Shown: positions 13,011 to 25,453, numbered from the stretch's first letter. The stretch is 64,000 nt of DNA from Alisma plantago-aquatica (GCA_963693085.1 OY856411.1:71344001-71408000); one strand, 5' to 3'. Program-made: numbers and translations. Notes: generated from the letters alone by a model not told the origin.

Positions 13011-15863
13011 GTTTGCCTTATATATTTAGAGAGGTGTGTGCTTATCATCTTAAACCTCTGAACTCACGAAACCTTATGTGGTTTCCATGGTAATTGCATC
13101 CATCAACCAAATCAATTATTGTAAATGTAGAAAAGGTCATTATTTGGTATGGAATTGAATGCAATAACAAAATCAAGGGTTCAAGCTATAAAACCCACCT
13201 CCAATTGAGCTCCAAAGCTCCATGTCCACGGAAAAAATGGTGTATGCAACTCCTTTCACCATCCCAAGGCTTGTCCTCAAGGTTTGAGTGAGAAGGAATG
13301 GTTAGAATTGAAGAGGAGATCGAAATGGGAAGAAATCCATAATTTATTTTCGATTTCCACCATGGAATTAAGGTGAAATGGATCAAGAACCTTACCAACA
13401 GGTTGGGGGTCGTCCTCCTGACCCTCTCAAGCTCCCATGGTCGTTTCCCAAGCAAGGAGAAGAAGTGAGGTCGAAAAAACCTTCCATTTGGATTGTAAAA
13501 GGTTCTTTTATAAAAAAATTCAATGAGAGAGAATGTACTTTACAAAAATCCAATTAATTCCAAAATGTGGCCGCCTCTTCCCCCTGATATTCCTTAGGGA
13601 CGAGGCTATCTTGTTTGCCTCCTATTCCTCTCAATTATCCATGATTTATAGAAAAGCAAATCAAGCACCTTAAATCATTTTATATTAATATCCATATGTG
13701 AGTGGATATTTCTTTTTCTTATAAATATGTGTGTGAGTTATCCACTCCCTTGGATATTTTCGTGGTCCTTGCAAGGCTCAAGGACGTCACACACACATCT
13801 GAATCCAACCATTTTGGTTTTGGTTGAATGCTCTTTTATTAATACATTTATTTTTGCCCTAAATCAAATTAGGGTTTCAATTAGGATTAAATCTTGATTA
13901 TTTTAATATCAAGATTCTCTCTCCTCCAACTTAATTCAAATGAGGCGCCCCTCTCATTTTATTTGCTATACAAGATGCCAAGAAAAATTAGGGACCTTGT
14001 TGAAGTGGTAATTTGCATATTGAACCCTATGTTTTGGGTAAATTGCACATTACACCAAAACTAGGTTCTAATGTACAAGGATTGCTTTACAAGCTTAATC
14101 TTGGTGCCCAAGCTTGTGAAAACCATACCACTACATCATATTCATTCTTATGATGTCTCAACATCAGAAGAACATATTTTCATGCAACATTTGCAATTTA
14201 ACCCCTCAACTAGGGTAATTTGCACTTTAGTCCAAAGCAAACAAAACATTGATTTCAACGATGTTCAAAAAGGACTAGAATTGCAATATAAGTTCCTCTT
14301 GATGCCTAATTACTTTTCACAAGATGATATTAAACATTTAATCATATTTATTAATCAAAACACCTAGGGTTAAATTATAACCCAGGTCAGTCATACTATC
14401 TAGTCTTTATAACATCTCCTTATTGTGGAGACACCATAAAACTTTGATCAACACAAGGTGTTTCCATACAAGATTCTCATAGAATCAACACACAAGGCAC
14501 GTGCCCCACTGTCCCTCATCATTGACTATAGAGTCAACTTTGTGTCAAATAACACTTTTCTTGTTCAGAGAAGCATCATACATTTTTTTTATTAATATCA
14601 TGTTTATGCAGAGCATAAACCCCTAACATATGATGTTCATATCATTTTATATAATCAGACTAATTTCATAGTTGACCATTCCAGGTAGCCAACCTAAACC
14701 ATCTGATAATTCTCAGATACCAAAATCTTTCACATTGGTATCTGTCACATGTGTTAAAAACACATCACATTTTTATCTTATGCACATCAAGTGTCCTAAA
14801 TCCCACTTGATTGCCATGTCCCTGAAAGTAAAGAAAACAAGGATTCATATTCCTCTTATTAATTCATTTATTTTCAACTATTCATGAACCATTTGCTCTT
14901 TGTCTCATCCTAGTTTCCTTGCCTTTAGCATAGGAATTTGTAAGGATGATTACATGTCATTATCCCTTTCTTTATTATTATCTAGCATGTTTTCGATCAT
15001 CTCATGATCTCATCGCAATTCCCATCTCCTCATTATGGGAAAGATCTTTATTATGCTTGCAACATTGTTGAATAGGGTTCATCTCCCTTATTATTATTCT
15101 TATCTTATGAGGAGTACACTTTTAGTTCCTCATACAACATGCTCATTTAAGATTATATCAGACTCTCTTTCTTATACATGGGATATGGCACATTTATTCA
15201 TTCCAAATGTCTAATTTCATGATACTCATTAGATTGTCTCAGAATGACTACTTGATCAGAGCAATAAAAAAGACAACAATCTAAGAGTTTCCATACCCAC
15301 TTTATCATCAATAGTTGTATACCTGGCCAGGGTATATAAATACTGAGATTAAGTGGTATGCACTTTGTATGCTATCATATTACTTCTTTTCATATTATCA
15401 CAAGCATAAGACTTAACATCCCAGAAGTTCATTCAGACATCTCTTCTGTACCTCATCTTTTCTCAAGGAGGTAAGAACAACATAAAACATTGATAATGTT
15501 TTACTATGCAAAACATAAGTACTCATAGGACTAAGCAAGGAAAGTTCAATCAATTCCTTTCTTTGTTAATCTAGGAATTCATAAGATGACATATTTGAAT
15601 GACATTATCTTGTCTAACTTGTCATAATTCATGGATTATTCACTGCCTCAGGCTAACTCTGCCTCAAAGGTTGATTCAACAGGATAAGGTTGAGCACAGA
15701 CTCAATTTTAAGTCCAGAAATTCACCATTTCCTTTTTGCTTCAACCTGCTGATGCTAATTGCAAATCCTGTTGATATCTAAAACATCATCATTGGGACTG
15801 GTAATTCTAGATTACACTGCCAATGCTTGATCCATTATTTACATTACTATTGCCCTAAATTTT

Positions 15864-16016
15864 TCAACAATAATACTTAAAGAAGGATTTTCTTATTATA
15901 GTTGGATCAGCTAGGGGATTCTCAGGCAATTGTCTCTCTCTTGCCTGTTCCCATGCACCTCTTCTTGGTGCAACATTGCTGCTTTCAGCAGCAACCCCCT
16001 CATGTGACCCAGTCAT
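15864..16016 (-). pseudogene. Gag N-terminal stub of the LTR B element
   Basis: A 50-codon frame starts MTGSHEGVAAESS and stops near 15864. The M(T/S)GSHE start, the AESS/VESS step and a following PENP / LENP motif match the gag stub at 5579. It starts 115 bases downstream of the primer binding site on the minus strand, the same spacing as the other stub. The rest of gag is absent. Confidence 0.6.
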
Positions 16017-16130
16017 CTTTGAGTTCTTCTTCTCTTATATGGGTTAAAGACACTATCAGATACACTGTATGACACCAAAACAGACTCTACTACCTTAGTC
16101 CTATGTCTCTATAGACTCAGCGAACCTAGA

Positions 16131-16142
16131 GCTCTGATACCA
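16131..16142 (-). promoter_or_regulatory. Primer binding site (tRNA-iMet type)
   Basis: On the minus strand this reads TGGTATCAGAGC, a perfect tRNA-iMet complement, 6 bases downstream of the LTR end at 16149. It shows that LTR 16149-20962 functions as a 5' LTR for the interior on its left. Confidence 0.88.
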
Positions 16143-18566
16143 CTAATTTGTGGCATCCAACTCACAAAAACAAGATTAACTTAAGAGGAAGCGAATTATT
16201 TGCAGCGGATTACTAAAAATCACTGAAAATTAAAACTTTTTGCAAAGAGATCCATACATAGGAAATCTTTCCCATTAAGAACCATTGTATAACATTTACA
16301 TTCTGGTTCAATGTACATAACCTGTACCATCTCTTTTTAGAGACTACATCATCAGCTGCCTTATAATCATTATATACAGACAATATACAATCTCAAGGCA
16401 TCAAGCCAAAACCTTAGATCGATTTATCAAAAACACTGACTAAAAACTCCGAGTACCTGAGAGTACAGAGACGACACATAGGACTTTCTAACTACATATC
16501 TTGATAGGCAGTATCTCCACCTGATATATTACTGTTGTCCTTGCTGTCACTGTTGTTGTCTATTTCCTGTAATGAGATTCTGCTTCTTTGTCCGCGTCCA
16601 CCTAAAAAGTTGGATCTCACGGGGGTGAGACAATTGTAAATTGCCCCAGCGGGAGATATAACTCTCCGCCAAAACATTGTTATAGCAGTTTATTAAAATG
16701 AACTGAGCAGAAGGATTTATATATTTAATCAATAGCAGGTAAGTCACTTGTATGAACAAAGTGAAGTAATCTCCTTTTTCAAGGATAATATTGCATCTAC
16801 TCATGGTAGACTCATAGTTCATCCATCTACTTGTAATGAATATAACATATATGAACAACATCAATGAACTACAAATATATAACAGAAATGTAACATCAGC
16901 CAATGAATTTCAGTATTCAATCCTTAAGCAAACATGCTATACGGTTGATTTCATTTTATAAACACACTTATGCCCTGAGGAGATGAGGTATACCACTCAT
17001 ACTCCAACCGACCACTGCAAAGTCGAATCGATACCATACATAGGTCAATGGAAGAGCTGGATTCGCCACATACTCAAAAGTATGTGCTCCAGGAGTTTCC
17101 TGAGGAAAACCTGTTTCACCATCACTTAATTTCTGACAATGATGGATCTATGATCAGGGCTCTACATTATACTTGATTAGTTAGGTACATTCAGTATTCT
17201 TTAACAGCATACATTGTTCTTCAAACAATAACAGTAGCATAGCAGCTATAAAAGAAGAATACTAAATGTAACATGCCTAACTTATATCAATCATCATTTC
17301 TCATTATCCTCATCACAAGTCATCTCTAAGGCATGACCTTGATGGTATTCATGGCTCTCATAGCCCAATATCAGCATAGGATGCCACTGGCAAGGCATCA
17401 AATTACTTTACTTATTCATAAGGCTAACAACATGCCTTCAATGAATATAACATCAACATCCATACCTGGATATGATTACCTTGATATCAGAACCTGCATG
17501 GTTAATACATCTGATAAAGGTAATACAACAATAAGGAATGTACTTCCTACTTTTGTCATAAGAGTTAAATCTTTAATTCTATTCAAATAGAGTTTATTGC
17601 TCAAAAGCATGCCATTACCCTTGAATTAGGGTTTACTATTCACATCAAGGTGAATTAAACTCATAACATCATCATGTATGAGTAACATCTTCATTGATGC
17701 TCTTGGATTAGTTAAAGGTTCATCATTTATCATAATTAGGGTTTCTATGATCTCACACAGGTGGATCATACCCTAATTATGCTCATTTCTGTGTATTGGG
17801 GATGCTTCAATTGAGTTTCCATTTAAAAAGGGTACTTTCTCTCTCTAGAAGTACTTTCTCTCTCTAGAAGTACTTTCTCTCTCATCATAAGGTTAGGTGA
17901 TGTCAACATCACTCTAAAGCAGGTTGGGTTGAGACATCATAGGCTTACATAGCCAAAAACATCACCATTAAGTGGTTAGAGTTACTTTCTCTCTCTAGGG
18001 TACTTTCTCTCTCTAGAGTACTCTCTCTTTCATCATACTAATGGTTGATGATAACATTAGACTAGATCAGGTTAGATAGAGTCATTATGACTAAAAACAT
18101 CATTCTCATGTAATTAGGGTTTGAATTGAGCAAGGTATAACTCAATTGACCCTTCAGGGGTATCTTGGTAATTCACCCCATTGATCATCATCATAGTCAA
18201 AAACCTTAGTCAAATAACCCCTTACTATCCTAGATTATCATTAGGGTTTGATTTGGGTAACATTGAACCATTTACATCATCAAATGATTGAATGTGGTCA
18301 ACCTTGAGTCACATTGATTGATTTCAATCATTAATCATCAATTGGGTTGAGATTGGTTGAAAGTGTTGACCGTTTGCCCACTTTGACCCTCCAAGACCAC
18401 GAGCCTCTTTCTAGCTCCAAGACCGCGAGCCCCCTTAGGCTTCAAGACCGTGAGCCTCTTCAAGGGTTCAAGACCGCGAAGCCTCCCATTGGTTCAATTT
18501 AAAGTTGAGACCGCGAGGGTCATGAAGACCGTTTGCCCTTCTTTGACCTCAGGACCGCGAGGCCCT

Positions 18567-18716
18567 TCACGGTCTTGAGACCGTGAGCCTCCTCTCGGTC
18601 TTGAGACCGTGAGCCCCCTCACGGTCTTGAGACCGTGAGCCCCCTCACGGTCTTGAGACCGTGAGCCCTCTCACGGTCTTGAGACCGCGAGCCCTCTCAC
18701 GGTCTTGAGACCGCGA
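18567..18716. repeat. Palindromic 26-bp array, right arm (6 units)
   Basis: Six units containing CGGTCTTGAGACCG, the reverse complement of the eight-unit array at 2171-2370. The missing two units account for the 52-base length difference between the arms. Confidence 0.88.
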
Positions 18717-20264
18717 GGCTCTCATGGTCTCAGCCGCTTGGTCCTTCAACAAGGCTCAAAGGTGCAACCGATAATGTCAACCCATGTTGAAACCCTCAAA
18801 TGGTCAAAGCTATGTTGACCACTCATGGATTTTAGTCAATTAAGGTTATGGTTGATCACTTGGTCATTCAATTGACCCATAATAGTTAACCAATTATGGT
18901 TGAAATCGATTCAATTAGGGTCTATCAATGTTCACCCATCAACACTCAACAGTGTGCATCAACACAAGGTTGAACCCTTCAATTGAGCTCCAATTGGGCC
19001 CAAACTTGGCCCAAATGATCTTGAGGTCATGTGGGTAGACCCCACATGGTCTTAAGACCGTTTGACCAAGATTTTATCAAAGTCTAAAGTGATTTGATAG
19101 GGGTTGAACCATGATTGAACCACAAACAGAATTTTTGATTAAATTGATAACTTATTTGCAATTGGGTCCTCAATTGGTCAACTATCCTTGACCCCAGACC
19201 TCCAAACGGTCTTGGTTGATTTCCCTCACGGTCTTGAGACCGTTTGGTGACCCCCAAACGGTCTTGAGACCGTTTAGGTCAATCAACCCTAAAAACCCTA
19301 ATTAGGTCACCATAATTTCAGTACTGATTTTATCTAGGGTTAGCCCTAGTATTCACCCTTCAACTCTTAGCCCGTTTGGAATTAGACCATCAAACTTGGT
19401 GAGTTGTTAATTAACATAATTTTGAACAGTAATCTCATACGGTCAACGCTTAGTCAACGACCTTACACGGTCTTGAGACCGTTTGCCCAAAAAGGCAATT
19501 TCAGACCGTTTGAAAATCAGCAATTAATTCATTTAACGTTGTGACTTAAAAAGGTCATATCTCCCGATTCCTTTGGAGTTAGTCTCCCAAATTTTGAGGG
19601 TAATTAGCCTATATAATTAGGAACAGGTTTCTTATACGGTACATGCTCGGACAATGGGGCCAAACGGTCTTGAGACCGCGAGCCCTCTCACGGTCTCGAG
19701 ACCGTTTGCTCACCTCGCGGTCTTGAGTCCGAGAGAGCAAACTATTAGGACCGTTTAAGGAAAAGAAAAGCGGTGGGTTTTTCTTGGAAATCACGCCTTC
19801 ATCTTCTAGCTCAAGAACAGTACAGATATCCCACGGGTGTGCTTGCAAAATAGCAGGGAAAAGTAGGGAAATACTAAGAGCTATCATCAAATCGCATATA
19901 AAGATGCACATAGTAAAGCATAGGTTTAGAGTTATAAAACCCGCCTAAAGCTTGCTTCTTGAGCTCCAAGCTTTCAAGCTCCAAGCTCTAATGGCGTCCT
20001 TGAGTTCCCACAGGTTGGCCAAGGTGAAAACTCCAAGGAAGGATGAAAAGAGACGGCTAGAAAGATAGGGTTTCGAGAATTAGCCATGAAGATGACCTTG
20101 AATTCGAATTCTAACCATGGAATTAGGCAAGAAGAGGGGTTTAAACCTACCTTGCACCCCTTGTTCGTCCTCCTTAGCTCCAAGGAAGTCCTTGGTCGTC
20201 TTTGGTGAAATGAAACAGTAAGGGAACGAAGGTTAAGTTCCCTTGCAACTAAGGGAAGGAGGGC

Positions 20265-20271
20265 TTATATA
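20265..20271 (-). promoter_or_regulatory. TATA-like box of the mosaic LTR
   Basis: Inverted copy of the TATATAA box at 614-620, unchanged between the two LTR copies. Promoter role inferred. Confidence 0.4.
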
Positions 20272-20962
20272 CATGGGGTAGGATTTTCAACATTAGTTCA
20301 TAAGTTTCCCTTAATTCCAACTAAGTCCTTCCTTTATTACTTGCTCGTCCCTTCCTCTTTATTCTAAGGACAAACCTTATCTTAATGTTATAGAAAAGAA
20401 GGCAAGGAAGAACAATCTAATAATAAAGTTCATACTTAAAGGGATATTGCACATATACCCTGATTATTCAATCACAAAGCCTATTTCTTAACTTGATAAC
20501 TCAATTGAGGTGAATTCCTCATCATTTCTTCTATAAATGATGGCAAAAGTCTAAAAATATACATTAGATGACATTCTTTACAAATTGCATCCCATCATTT
20601 GGGTAAATTGCATTTTACCCCAAATTAGGGTTTCAAGCCCTGGGATTGCTTCCACAGCTGCACATTGGTGCTCTAGCTTGGGAAATCCCTCAAACTTTGC
20701 CAAAGAGATTCTCATGATGTCTCAACATCAGAGGAACATCTCATCATGTGCAAATTGCAAGCTAACCCTTTCAACTGGGTAAATTGCACATAGGTCCCTG
20801 TATATCAAAACAATGCTACAACTTTAAATAAAAAGGGGCAAATACTGAAATATACGTTTCTGAGAAGCTTAATTACATGCTCAGAGTTAATCACAAAGAT
20901 TTAATTACATATTTAGGCAAAACACCTAGGGTTAACTCATAACCCAGGTCAGAGATGTTACA

Positions 20963-20977
20963 AATTATCCACCCCTT
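20963..20977 (-). promoter_or_regulatory. Polypurine tract of the gypsy element
   Basis: On the minus strand AAGGGGTGGATAATT directly precedes the LTR start TGTAACATC. It lies about 35 bases after the pol stop and behind a GGGGACGAAATCC stretch, typical of plant chromoviruses just before the 3' LTR. It primes plus-strand DNA synthesis. Confidence 0.8.
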
Positions 20978-21011
20978 ACAAGGATTTCGTCCCCGAAATC
21001 GATAAAACATA

Positions 21012-24000
21012 TTACGAGAAAAGGGCAGGATACTTCCTTCTCATCTCATCCTCTAACTCCCAAGTGGCTTCTTCAATACCACGATGGTTCCAGAGGACTT
21101 TCACAAGACTTATATCTTTCTTCTTTAACTTTTTAATTCGTTTATCAAGGATTGACACTGGTCCCTCCTCATAGGATATGTCATCATTTAATTCTACTTC
21201 CATAGGTCGTAGAACTGACTCGGTGTCTGGGTGACATTTCTTCAACATAGAAATGTGAAACACAGGATGTAATCTTTGTAACTCTGGGGGCAGCTCTAGT
21301 TTATATGCTACCTTTCCAATCCGTTCAATGATTGGATAAGGCCCCATATATCTAGGAGCTAACTTCCCCTTCCTTCCAAAACGAAGGACCCCTTTCCAAG
21401 GTGAGACCTTAAGATACACTTTGTCTCCAACCTGGAACTCTAAAGGTCTACGACGTTTATCAGCATAAGATTTCTGCCTATCTTGAGCAGTCTTAATCTT
21501 ATGTTGTATTACTTTAATCTTTTCTGTGGTTTGCTGCACCAGGTCGGGACCTAACAACTGGTGCTCACCAGTCTCAAACCAACACAAGGGTGATCTACAA
21601 CGTCTACCATATAAGGCTTCATAAGGTGCCATATCAATACTATGCTGATAGCTATTGTTATAGGCAAACTCTATTAAGCTTAGGTGTAGATCCCAACTTC
21701 CGGTGAACTGGAGAACACATGCTCGCAACAAGTCTTCTAAGGTTTGTATGGTCCTTTCCGACTGTCCATCAGTCTGTGGATGAAAGGCCGTACTAAATCT
21801 TAGCTTAGTGCCTAAGGCACTGTGCAACTGTTCCCAAAAACGACTTGTAAACTGAGGACCTCTGTCTGAAACTATTGTGACAGGAACTCCGTGCAAACGC
21901 ACTATCTCTTGAACATACAACTCTGATAACCTTTCAGCAGAATAGGTTGTTTTGACAGGTAAGAAATGTGCTGTCTTAGTCAACCTATCAACAATTACCC
22001 AAATGGAATCATGTCCTTTGCTTGTCCTGGGTAGGCCAACAACAAAGTCCATGGTCACATGGTCCCACTTCCACTGTGATATGGGTAAAGGTTGCATTGT
22101 CCCTGCAGGCTTCTGGTGTTCAGCTTTAACTTGCTGACACACAGGACACCTCAGAACAAACTCTGCAACGTCCTTCTTCATCCCAGGCCACCAATACAGA
22201 TCCTTCAAATTCCGATACATCTTGGTGCTCCCTGGATGCATAGCATACATGGAAGAATGGGCTTCTTCCAGGACTAACTTCCTTAAGTTGTCCACATCCG
22301 GCACTATCATTCTTCCATTATAACAAGCTACTTGATCTTTTGAGTCATGCAACCCATCTTGCTTCTCATATCCATACTCAGATCTTATTTGTTGAACTGC
22401 AGCATCATCTAGCTGTGCTTCTTTAATCTGCTCTCTTAGGGTAGGTTTAATATGCATCTCAGCTAACAAACCGGCTAGGAATGACACCTTCAACTGTACA
22501 TTGTCTTGCCTCAAAGAGATAAGCATATCTCTTCTAGAGCATACTAAAGAGTTTAGTTGTGCTCTATTCATGGTTGATGTTGCTGATTTCCTACTCAAGG
22601 CATCTGCAACAACATTGGCCTTACCTGGATGGTAATCAATTGTACAGTCGTAGTCCTTGATTAACTCCATCCAGCGACGTTGCCTCATGTTGAGCTCATG
22701 CTGAGAGAAGATATACTTAAGGTTTTTGTGGTCTGTGAAAATCTGGAATGTCTCTCCGTAGAGATAATGTCTCCAGATCTTCAAAGCATGAACCACAGCT
22801 GCTAACTCCAGATCGTGTGTTGGATAATTCTCCTCGTGTTTCTTAAGCTGTCGGGAAGCAAAAGAAATCACTTGTTTATCCTGCATCAACACACATCCTA
22901 GTCCATTTTTGGAAGCATCACAGAAAACTACATATCCTTTTCCTTGTTCAGGTAGCACTAATACAGGTGCACTTGTCAACCTCTCCTTCAGCAACTGGAA
23001 AGATTGTTGACACTTATCACTCCAAGAAAAAGGAACATCTTTCCGGGTTAACTTGGTCAAGGGTAAAGCTATGGAACTAAAGTTCTTTATGAACCTTCGA
23101 TAATAGCCAGCTAACCCCAAGAAACTTCGAATCTCCGTCGGTGTTTTCGGTTGTTCCCATTGTAGAACAGATTCTACCTTTGTAGGGTCAACACGAATTC
23201 CCGAGGTGGATATTATATGTCCAAGAAAAGATACCTCCGGCAGCCAGAACTCACACTTGCTAAACTTAGCATACAACTTATGTTCTCTTAGCAAGGTCAA
23301 AGCTTGGCGAAGATGCTGCTCATGCTGCTGAGCATCTTTGCTATAAATCAGTATGTCATCTATGAAGACGACAACACACTGATCAAGGAAAGGTCGAAAA
23401 ACTCTATTCATGAGTTCCATAAATGCAGCTGGTGCATTGGTTAGTCCAAACGACATAACCGTGAACTCATAGTGACCATATCTTGTCCTAAAGGCAGACT
23501 TGGATATGTCACTATCCTTAATACGAAGTTGATGATATCCAGACCTCAAGTCTATCTTTGAAAAGACTGTTGCACCACGCAACTGGTCAAAGAGATCATC
23601 AATCCTCGGCAGAGGATACTTATTCTTTATTGTCACTTTATTAAGTTGTCTGTAGTCGATGCACAACCGCATTGACCCATCTTTCTTTTTAACAAACAAG
23701 ACCGGAGCACCCCAAGGTGAAGTACTCGGTCGGATAAAACCTCTCTCAAGTAACTCTTGAAGCTGTTTCTTGAGTTCTGCCATCTCGGAAGGAGCCATTC
23801 TATATGGAGTTTGAGCTATGGGTTTCGTATCTGGAATCAGATTGATTTCAAAGTCAATCTCCCGAGGTGGTGGTATACCAGGAAGTTCTTCAGGAAACAC
23901 ATCTTCGAATTCCCTGACTATGGGAACTTCGGCAGGATTGGTCCTTTCCTTGGTAACATCTACCACATGGGCTAAGAATGCATAACATCCTTGCCTCAAC

Positions 24001-24419
24001 AGCTTATCAGCAACCATAGCTGATACAAGACAGGTGGGCAGAATCTTTCTTTCACCTTGAAAGATCCATGTGTTGCTTTCATCAGCAAACACAGCCAACT
24101 TGGACTCACAATCCAAGACAACTCTATACCTTTCTAAGGTATCCATCCCAAGAATTATATCAAACCCCTGCATATCAAGTGGTATAAGGTCCACTTGAAT
24201 GCGATGGTCAGAAAAGAAAAGGATGCAGGGAGAACATACCTCCTGCAAAACGGCAGACCCACTCAACGGAGTCTCTAACAACAAACTATCTGCTCTATGA
24301 CTAACAGTCACATTACAGTTACGAATCGTTTCACGAGTGATAAAAGAGTGCGTAGCACCCGGATCAATCAGAACAGATACATCACAGGATATAGACATAT
24401 CAGAATATAAAAGTTTCAT
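21012..24419 (-). CDS. pol: Ty3/gypsy chromovirus pol polyprotein (PR-RT-RNaseH-INT-chromodomain), gag missing
   Basis: Uninterrupted 1,135-codon frame. Visible in order: retropepsin with DPGATHSF (19-26) and ILGMD (89-93); reverse transcriptase with D290 and FIDD (352-355); RNase H with D501, E538 and D563; integrase zinc finger H721, H728, C758, C761; integrase core D791, D852, E888 with the expected D-35-E spacing; a GPY-like stretch near 1027; and a C-terminal chromodomain-like segment (about 1085-1130) typical of plant chromoviruses. All catalytic residues are present and no frame is broken, so this copy is young or recently copied. What is odd is that the frame starts right at the protease: gag and its zinc knuckle are gone, and the DNA upstream is an LTR fragment. 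The start ATG is simply the first in frame. A chromodomain usually steers integration to heterochromatin. Confidence 0.95.
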   Translation of the reverse strand: MKLLYSDMSISCDVSVLIDPGATHSFITRETIRNCNVTVSHRADSLLLETPLSGSAVLQEVCSPCILFFSDHRIQVDLIPLDMQGFDIILGMDTLERYRVVLDCESKLAVFADESNTWIFQGERKILPTCLVSAMVADKLLRQGCYAFLAHVVDVTKERTNPAEVPIVREFEDVFPEELPGIPPPREIDFEINLIPDTKPIAQTPYRMAPSEMAELKKQLQELLERGFIRPSTSPWGAPVLFVKKKDGSMRLCIDYRQLNKVTIKNKYPLPRIDDLFDQLRGATVFSKIDLRSGYHQLRIKDSDISKSAFRTRYGHYEFTVMSFGLTNAPAAFMELMNRVFRPFLDQCVVVFIDDILIYSKDAQQHEQHLRQALTLLREHKLYAKFSKCEFWLPEVSFLGHIISTSGIRVDPTKVESVLQWEQPKTPTEIRSFLGLAGYYRRFIKNFSSIALPLTKLTRKDVPFSWSDKCQQSFQLLKERLTSAPVLVLPEQGKGYVVFCDASKNGLGCVLMQDKQVISFASRQLKKHEENYPTHDLELAAVVHALKIWRHYLYGETFQIFTDHKNLKYIFSQHELNMRQRRWMELIKDYDCTIDYHPGKANVVADALSRKSATSTMNRAQLNSLVCSRRDMLISLRQDNVQLKVSFLAGLLAEMHIKPTLREQIKEAQLDDAAVQQIRSEYGYEKQDGLHDSKDQVACYNGRMIVPDVDNLRKLVLEEAHSSMYAMHPGSTKMYRNLKDLYWWPGMKKDVAEFVLRCPVCQQVKAEHQKPAGTMQPLPISQWKWDHVTMDFVVGLPRTSKGHDSIWVIVDRLTKTAHFLPVKTTYSAERLSELYVQEIVRLHGVPVTIVSDRGPQFTSRFWEQLHSALGTKLRFSTAFHPQTDGQSERTIQTLEDLLRACVLQFTGSWDLHLSLIEFAYNNSYQHSIDMAPYEALYGRRCRSPLCWFETGEHQLLGPDLVQQTTEKIKVIQHKIKTAQDRQKSYADKRRRPLEFQVGDKVYLKVSPWKGVLRFGRKGKLAPRYMGPYPIIERIGKVAYKLELPPELQRLHPVFHISMLKKCHPDTESVLRPMEVELNDDISYEEGPVSILDKRIKKLKKKDISLVKVLWNHRGIEEATWELEDEMRRKYPALFS

Positions 24420-25453
24420 CTAACCTAGGTCAGGGATGTTACAGGGTGTGACACATAGTCCCAGTGAGAAACATAACTCCCCGCCAAAACTATAAAACTT
24501 CAGAAAAAGGATAAAAGCAGATAAAGCAGATAACTAATATGAGCAGACCATATGAGCAACATAGTGAGCAGAACTAACTTAATTAACAATCTTACCAAGA
24601 TATCCAGGAGGTATATAACCAGATATTCTTTATGAAACATGATTGATAAGCTTTATAGGAACTTATCACAAGATATGAGGAACATATAAATAACTATAAG
24701 ATATAACTAGAGCAAATATACAAGCAAGGCTTCAACCAATGTTCTGTGTTTTGCCCTAAGTAGTATATACTATTTGGTTGAATTATGATTTATTATGCCC
24801 TGAGGAAGTGAGTCGTACCGCTCACATCCAACCTTCGGCTGCGAAGCCCAAAACTGGTGCCATACAAGGTCAATGGAAGAGCCAGACTCCACGACCTCAC
24901 CCATTTCATGGTTAGTGCATGATAACCAAAGAAGGACCGCAGTCTCTTGCTTGAGTGGCCTCAGCCACAGGTTTAGCTCATGCAGTCTACCCTTTTTATC
25001 TAGCTCGCCTTGGTACAGGTCACAACGCTAGTATATTTGAGCCACGGGCCAATTCATCGTGCTTCCTGAGCCATGAACGCATCCATGCTCTATCCCACTG
25101 AGCCATGGGCCTGTTCACCATGCTCTTATACACATCTTGAGTCTACAACCACAGTTTCACTCTCATCCTCCTACTTTTGGCTAAGAGAAACCCCACATAT
25201 TCAACAATATGCACTCCAGGTAATCACGTAGGATAAACCTATTTCACCATCACCAGCTACTGACGATTATGGATCTATGGCCAGGGCAAAACTACATGAA
25301 ATGTTCCACTATAATTTATTATTATATTTTAGGTAAATTGTTGAATGAACCAAGTTATAAAACATAAAAAACATTGTGTCACATTATTACTGTCATTATC
25401 ACATTACCGTGGGATCTCAGTCCCTCATCACAGAATGCTAATGCCTCTCAAGG
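24420..25453 (-). mobile_element. Fragment of a third related LTR (LTR C), left part
   Basis: 24444-25453 follows the LTR B order on the minus strand. Shared blocks include ATAACTCCCCGCCAAAAC (compare 8444-8465), TTATGCCCTGAGGA (compare 8760), a CCATACA-AGGTCAATGGAAGAG block (compare 8823), and the CACCATCACC / GATTATGGATCTATGG block (compare 9200). It is more diverged than A is from A. 24420-24443 is a separate short piece reading TGTAACATCCCTGACC on the minus strand, an LTR-start-like sequence fused directly to pol. Element D interrupts the fragment; it resumes at 35057. Confidence 0.65.
25449..25453. repeat. Target-site duplication CAAGG (left) of element D
   Basis: CAAGG immediately precedes the LTR end TGTCACGCC at 25454. 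The same five bases follow the other LTR at 35052-35056. Confidence 0.9.

Larger units (their letters stand above)
7940..14414 (-). mobile_element. Giant LTR (LTR B), 3' LTR of a minus-strand non-autonomous gypsy element
   Basis: On the minus strand it starts TGTTATAAAG at 14414, just after an AATAAGGAGA polypurine-like stretch, and ends GGATGCCACA at 7940. Its last ~0.9 kb (7940-8854) is nearly identical to 16149-17064, which sets the LTR boundary. The remaining 5.5 kb is only loosely similar to LTR A, sharing colinear blocks such as the ATGATGTCTCAACATCAG stretch near 14150 (compare 20715). At ~6.5 kb it is one of the longest LTRs I would expect. A TATATAA-like box on the minus strand near 13018-13025 may be its promoter. 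It has no genes. Confidence 0.75.
14415..16148 (-). mobile_element. Interior of the LTR B element: no pol
   Basis: The 1.7 kb between the two minus-strand LTRs holds a primer binding site at its right end, a 50-codon gag stub (15864-16016) and otherwise AT-rich DNA without coding signal. LTR-PBS-gag stub-PPT-LTR with no enzymes is the layout of a large non-autonomous derivative (LARD-like), which would need pol in trans. Because LTR 16149-20962 also abuts a pol interior, this is part of a composite and not a clean single insertion: TTTAA at 7935-7939 does not match AATTA after 20962. Confidence 0.6.
17066..20885. repeat. Right arm of the ~21-kb inverted repeat
   Basis: Reverse complement of 1-3871 with a few substitutions and two fewer 26-base palindrome units. 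The inner limit coincides with the mosaic joint in the LTR at 17064-17066. Confidence 0.92.
16149..20962 (-). mobile_element. Mosaic giant LTR: LTR A upstream part fused to LTR B R-U5 part
   Basis: On the minus strand it starts TGTAACATC at 20962, directly after a polypurine tract, and ends GGATGCCACA at 16149, directly before a primer binding site. Bases 17066-20962 are the inverted near-identical copy of LTR A. Bases 16149-17064 are nearly identical to the corresponding end of LTR B (7940-8854) and clearly different from LTR A at 3872-4916. The join falls within a few bases of 17064. It is flanked by a pol interior on one side and a gag-stub interior on the other, as expected for an LTR formed by recombination between two elements. 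Confidence 0.8.

Noticed and set aside
7935..20967. 7940-20962 as a clean single LTR-retrotransposon insertion
   Set aside because: Flanking bases TTTAA and AATTA do not match, and the right LTR directly abuts another element's polypurine tract; a recombinant composite fits better.
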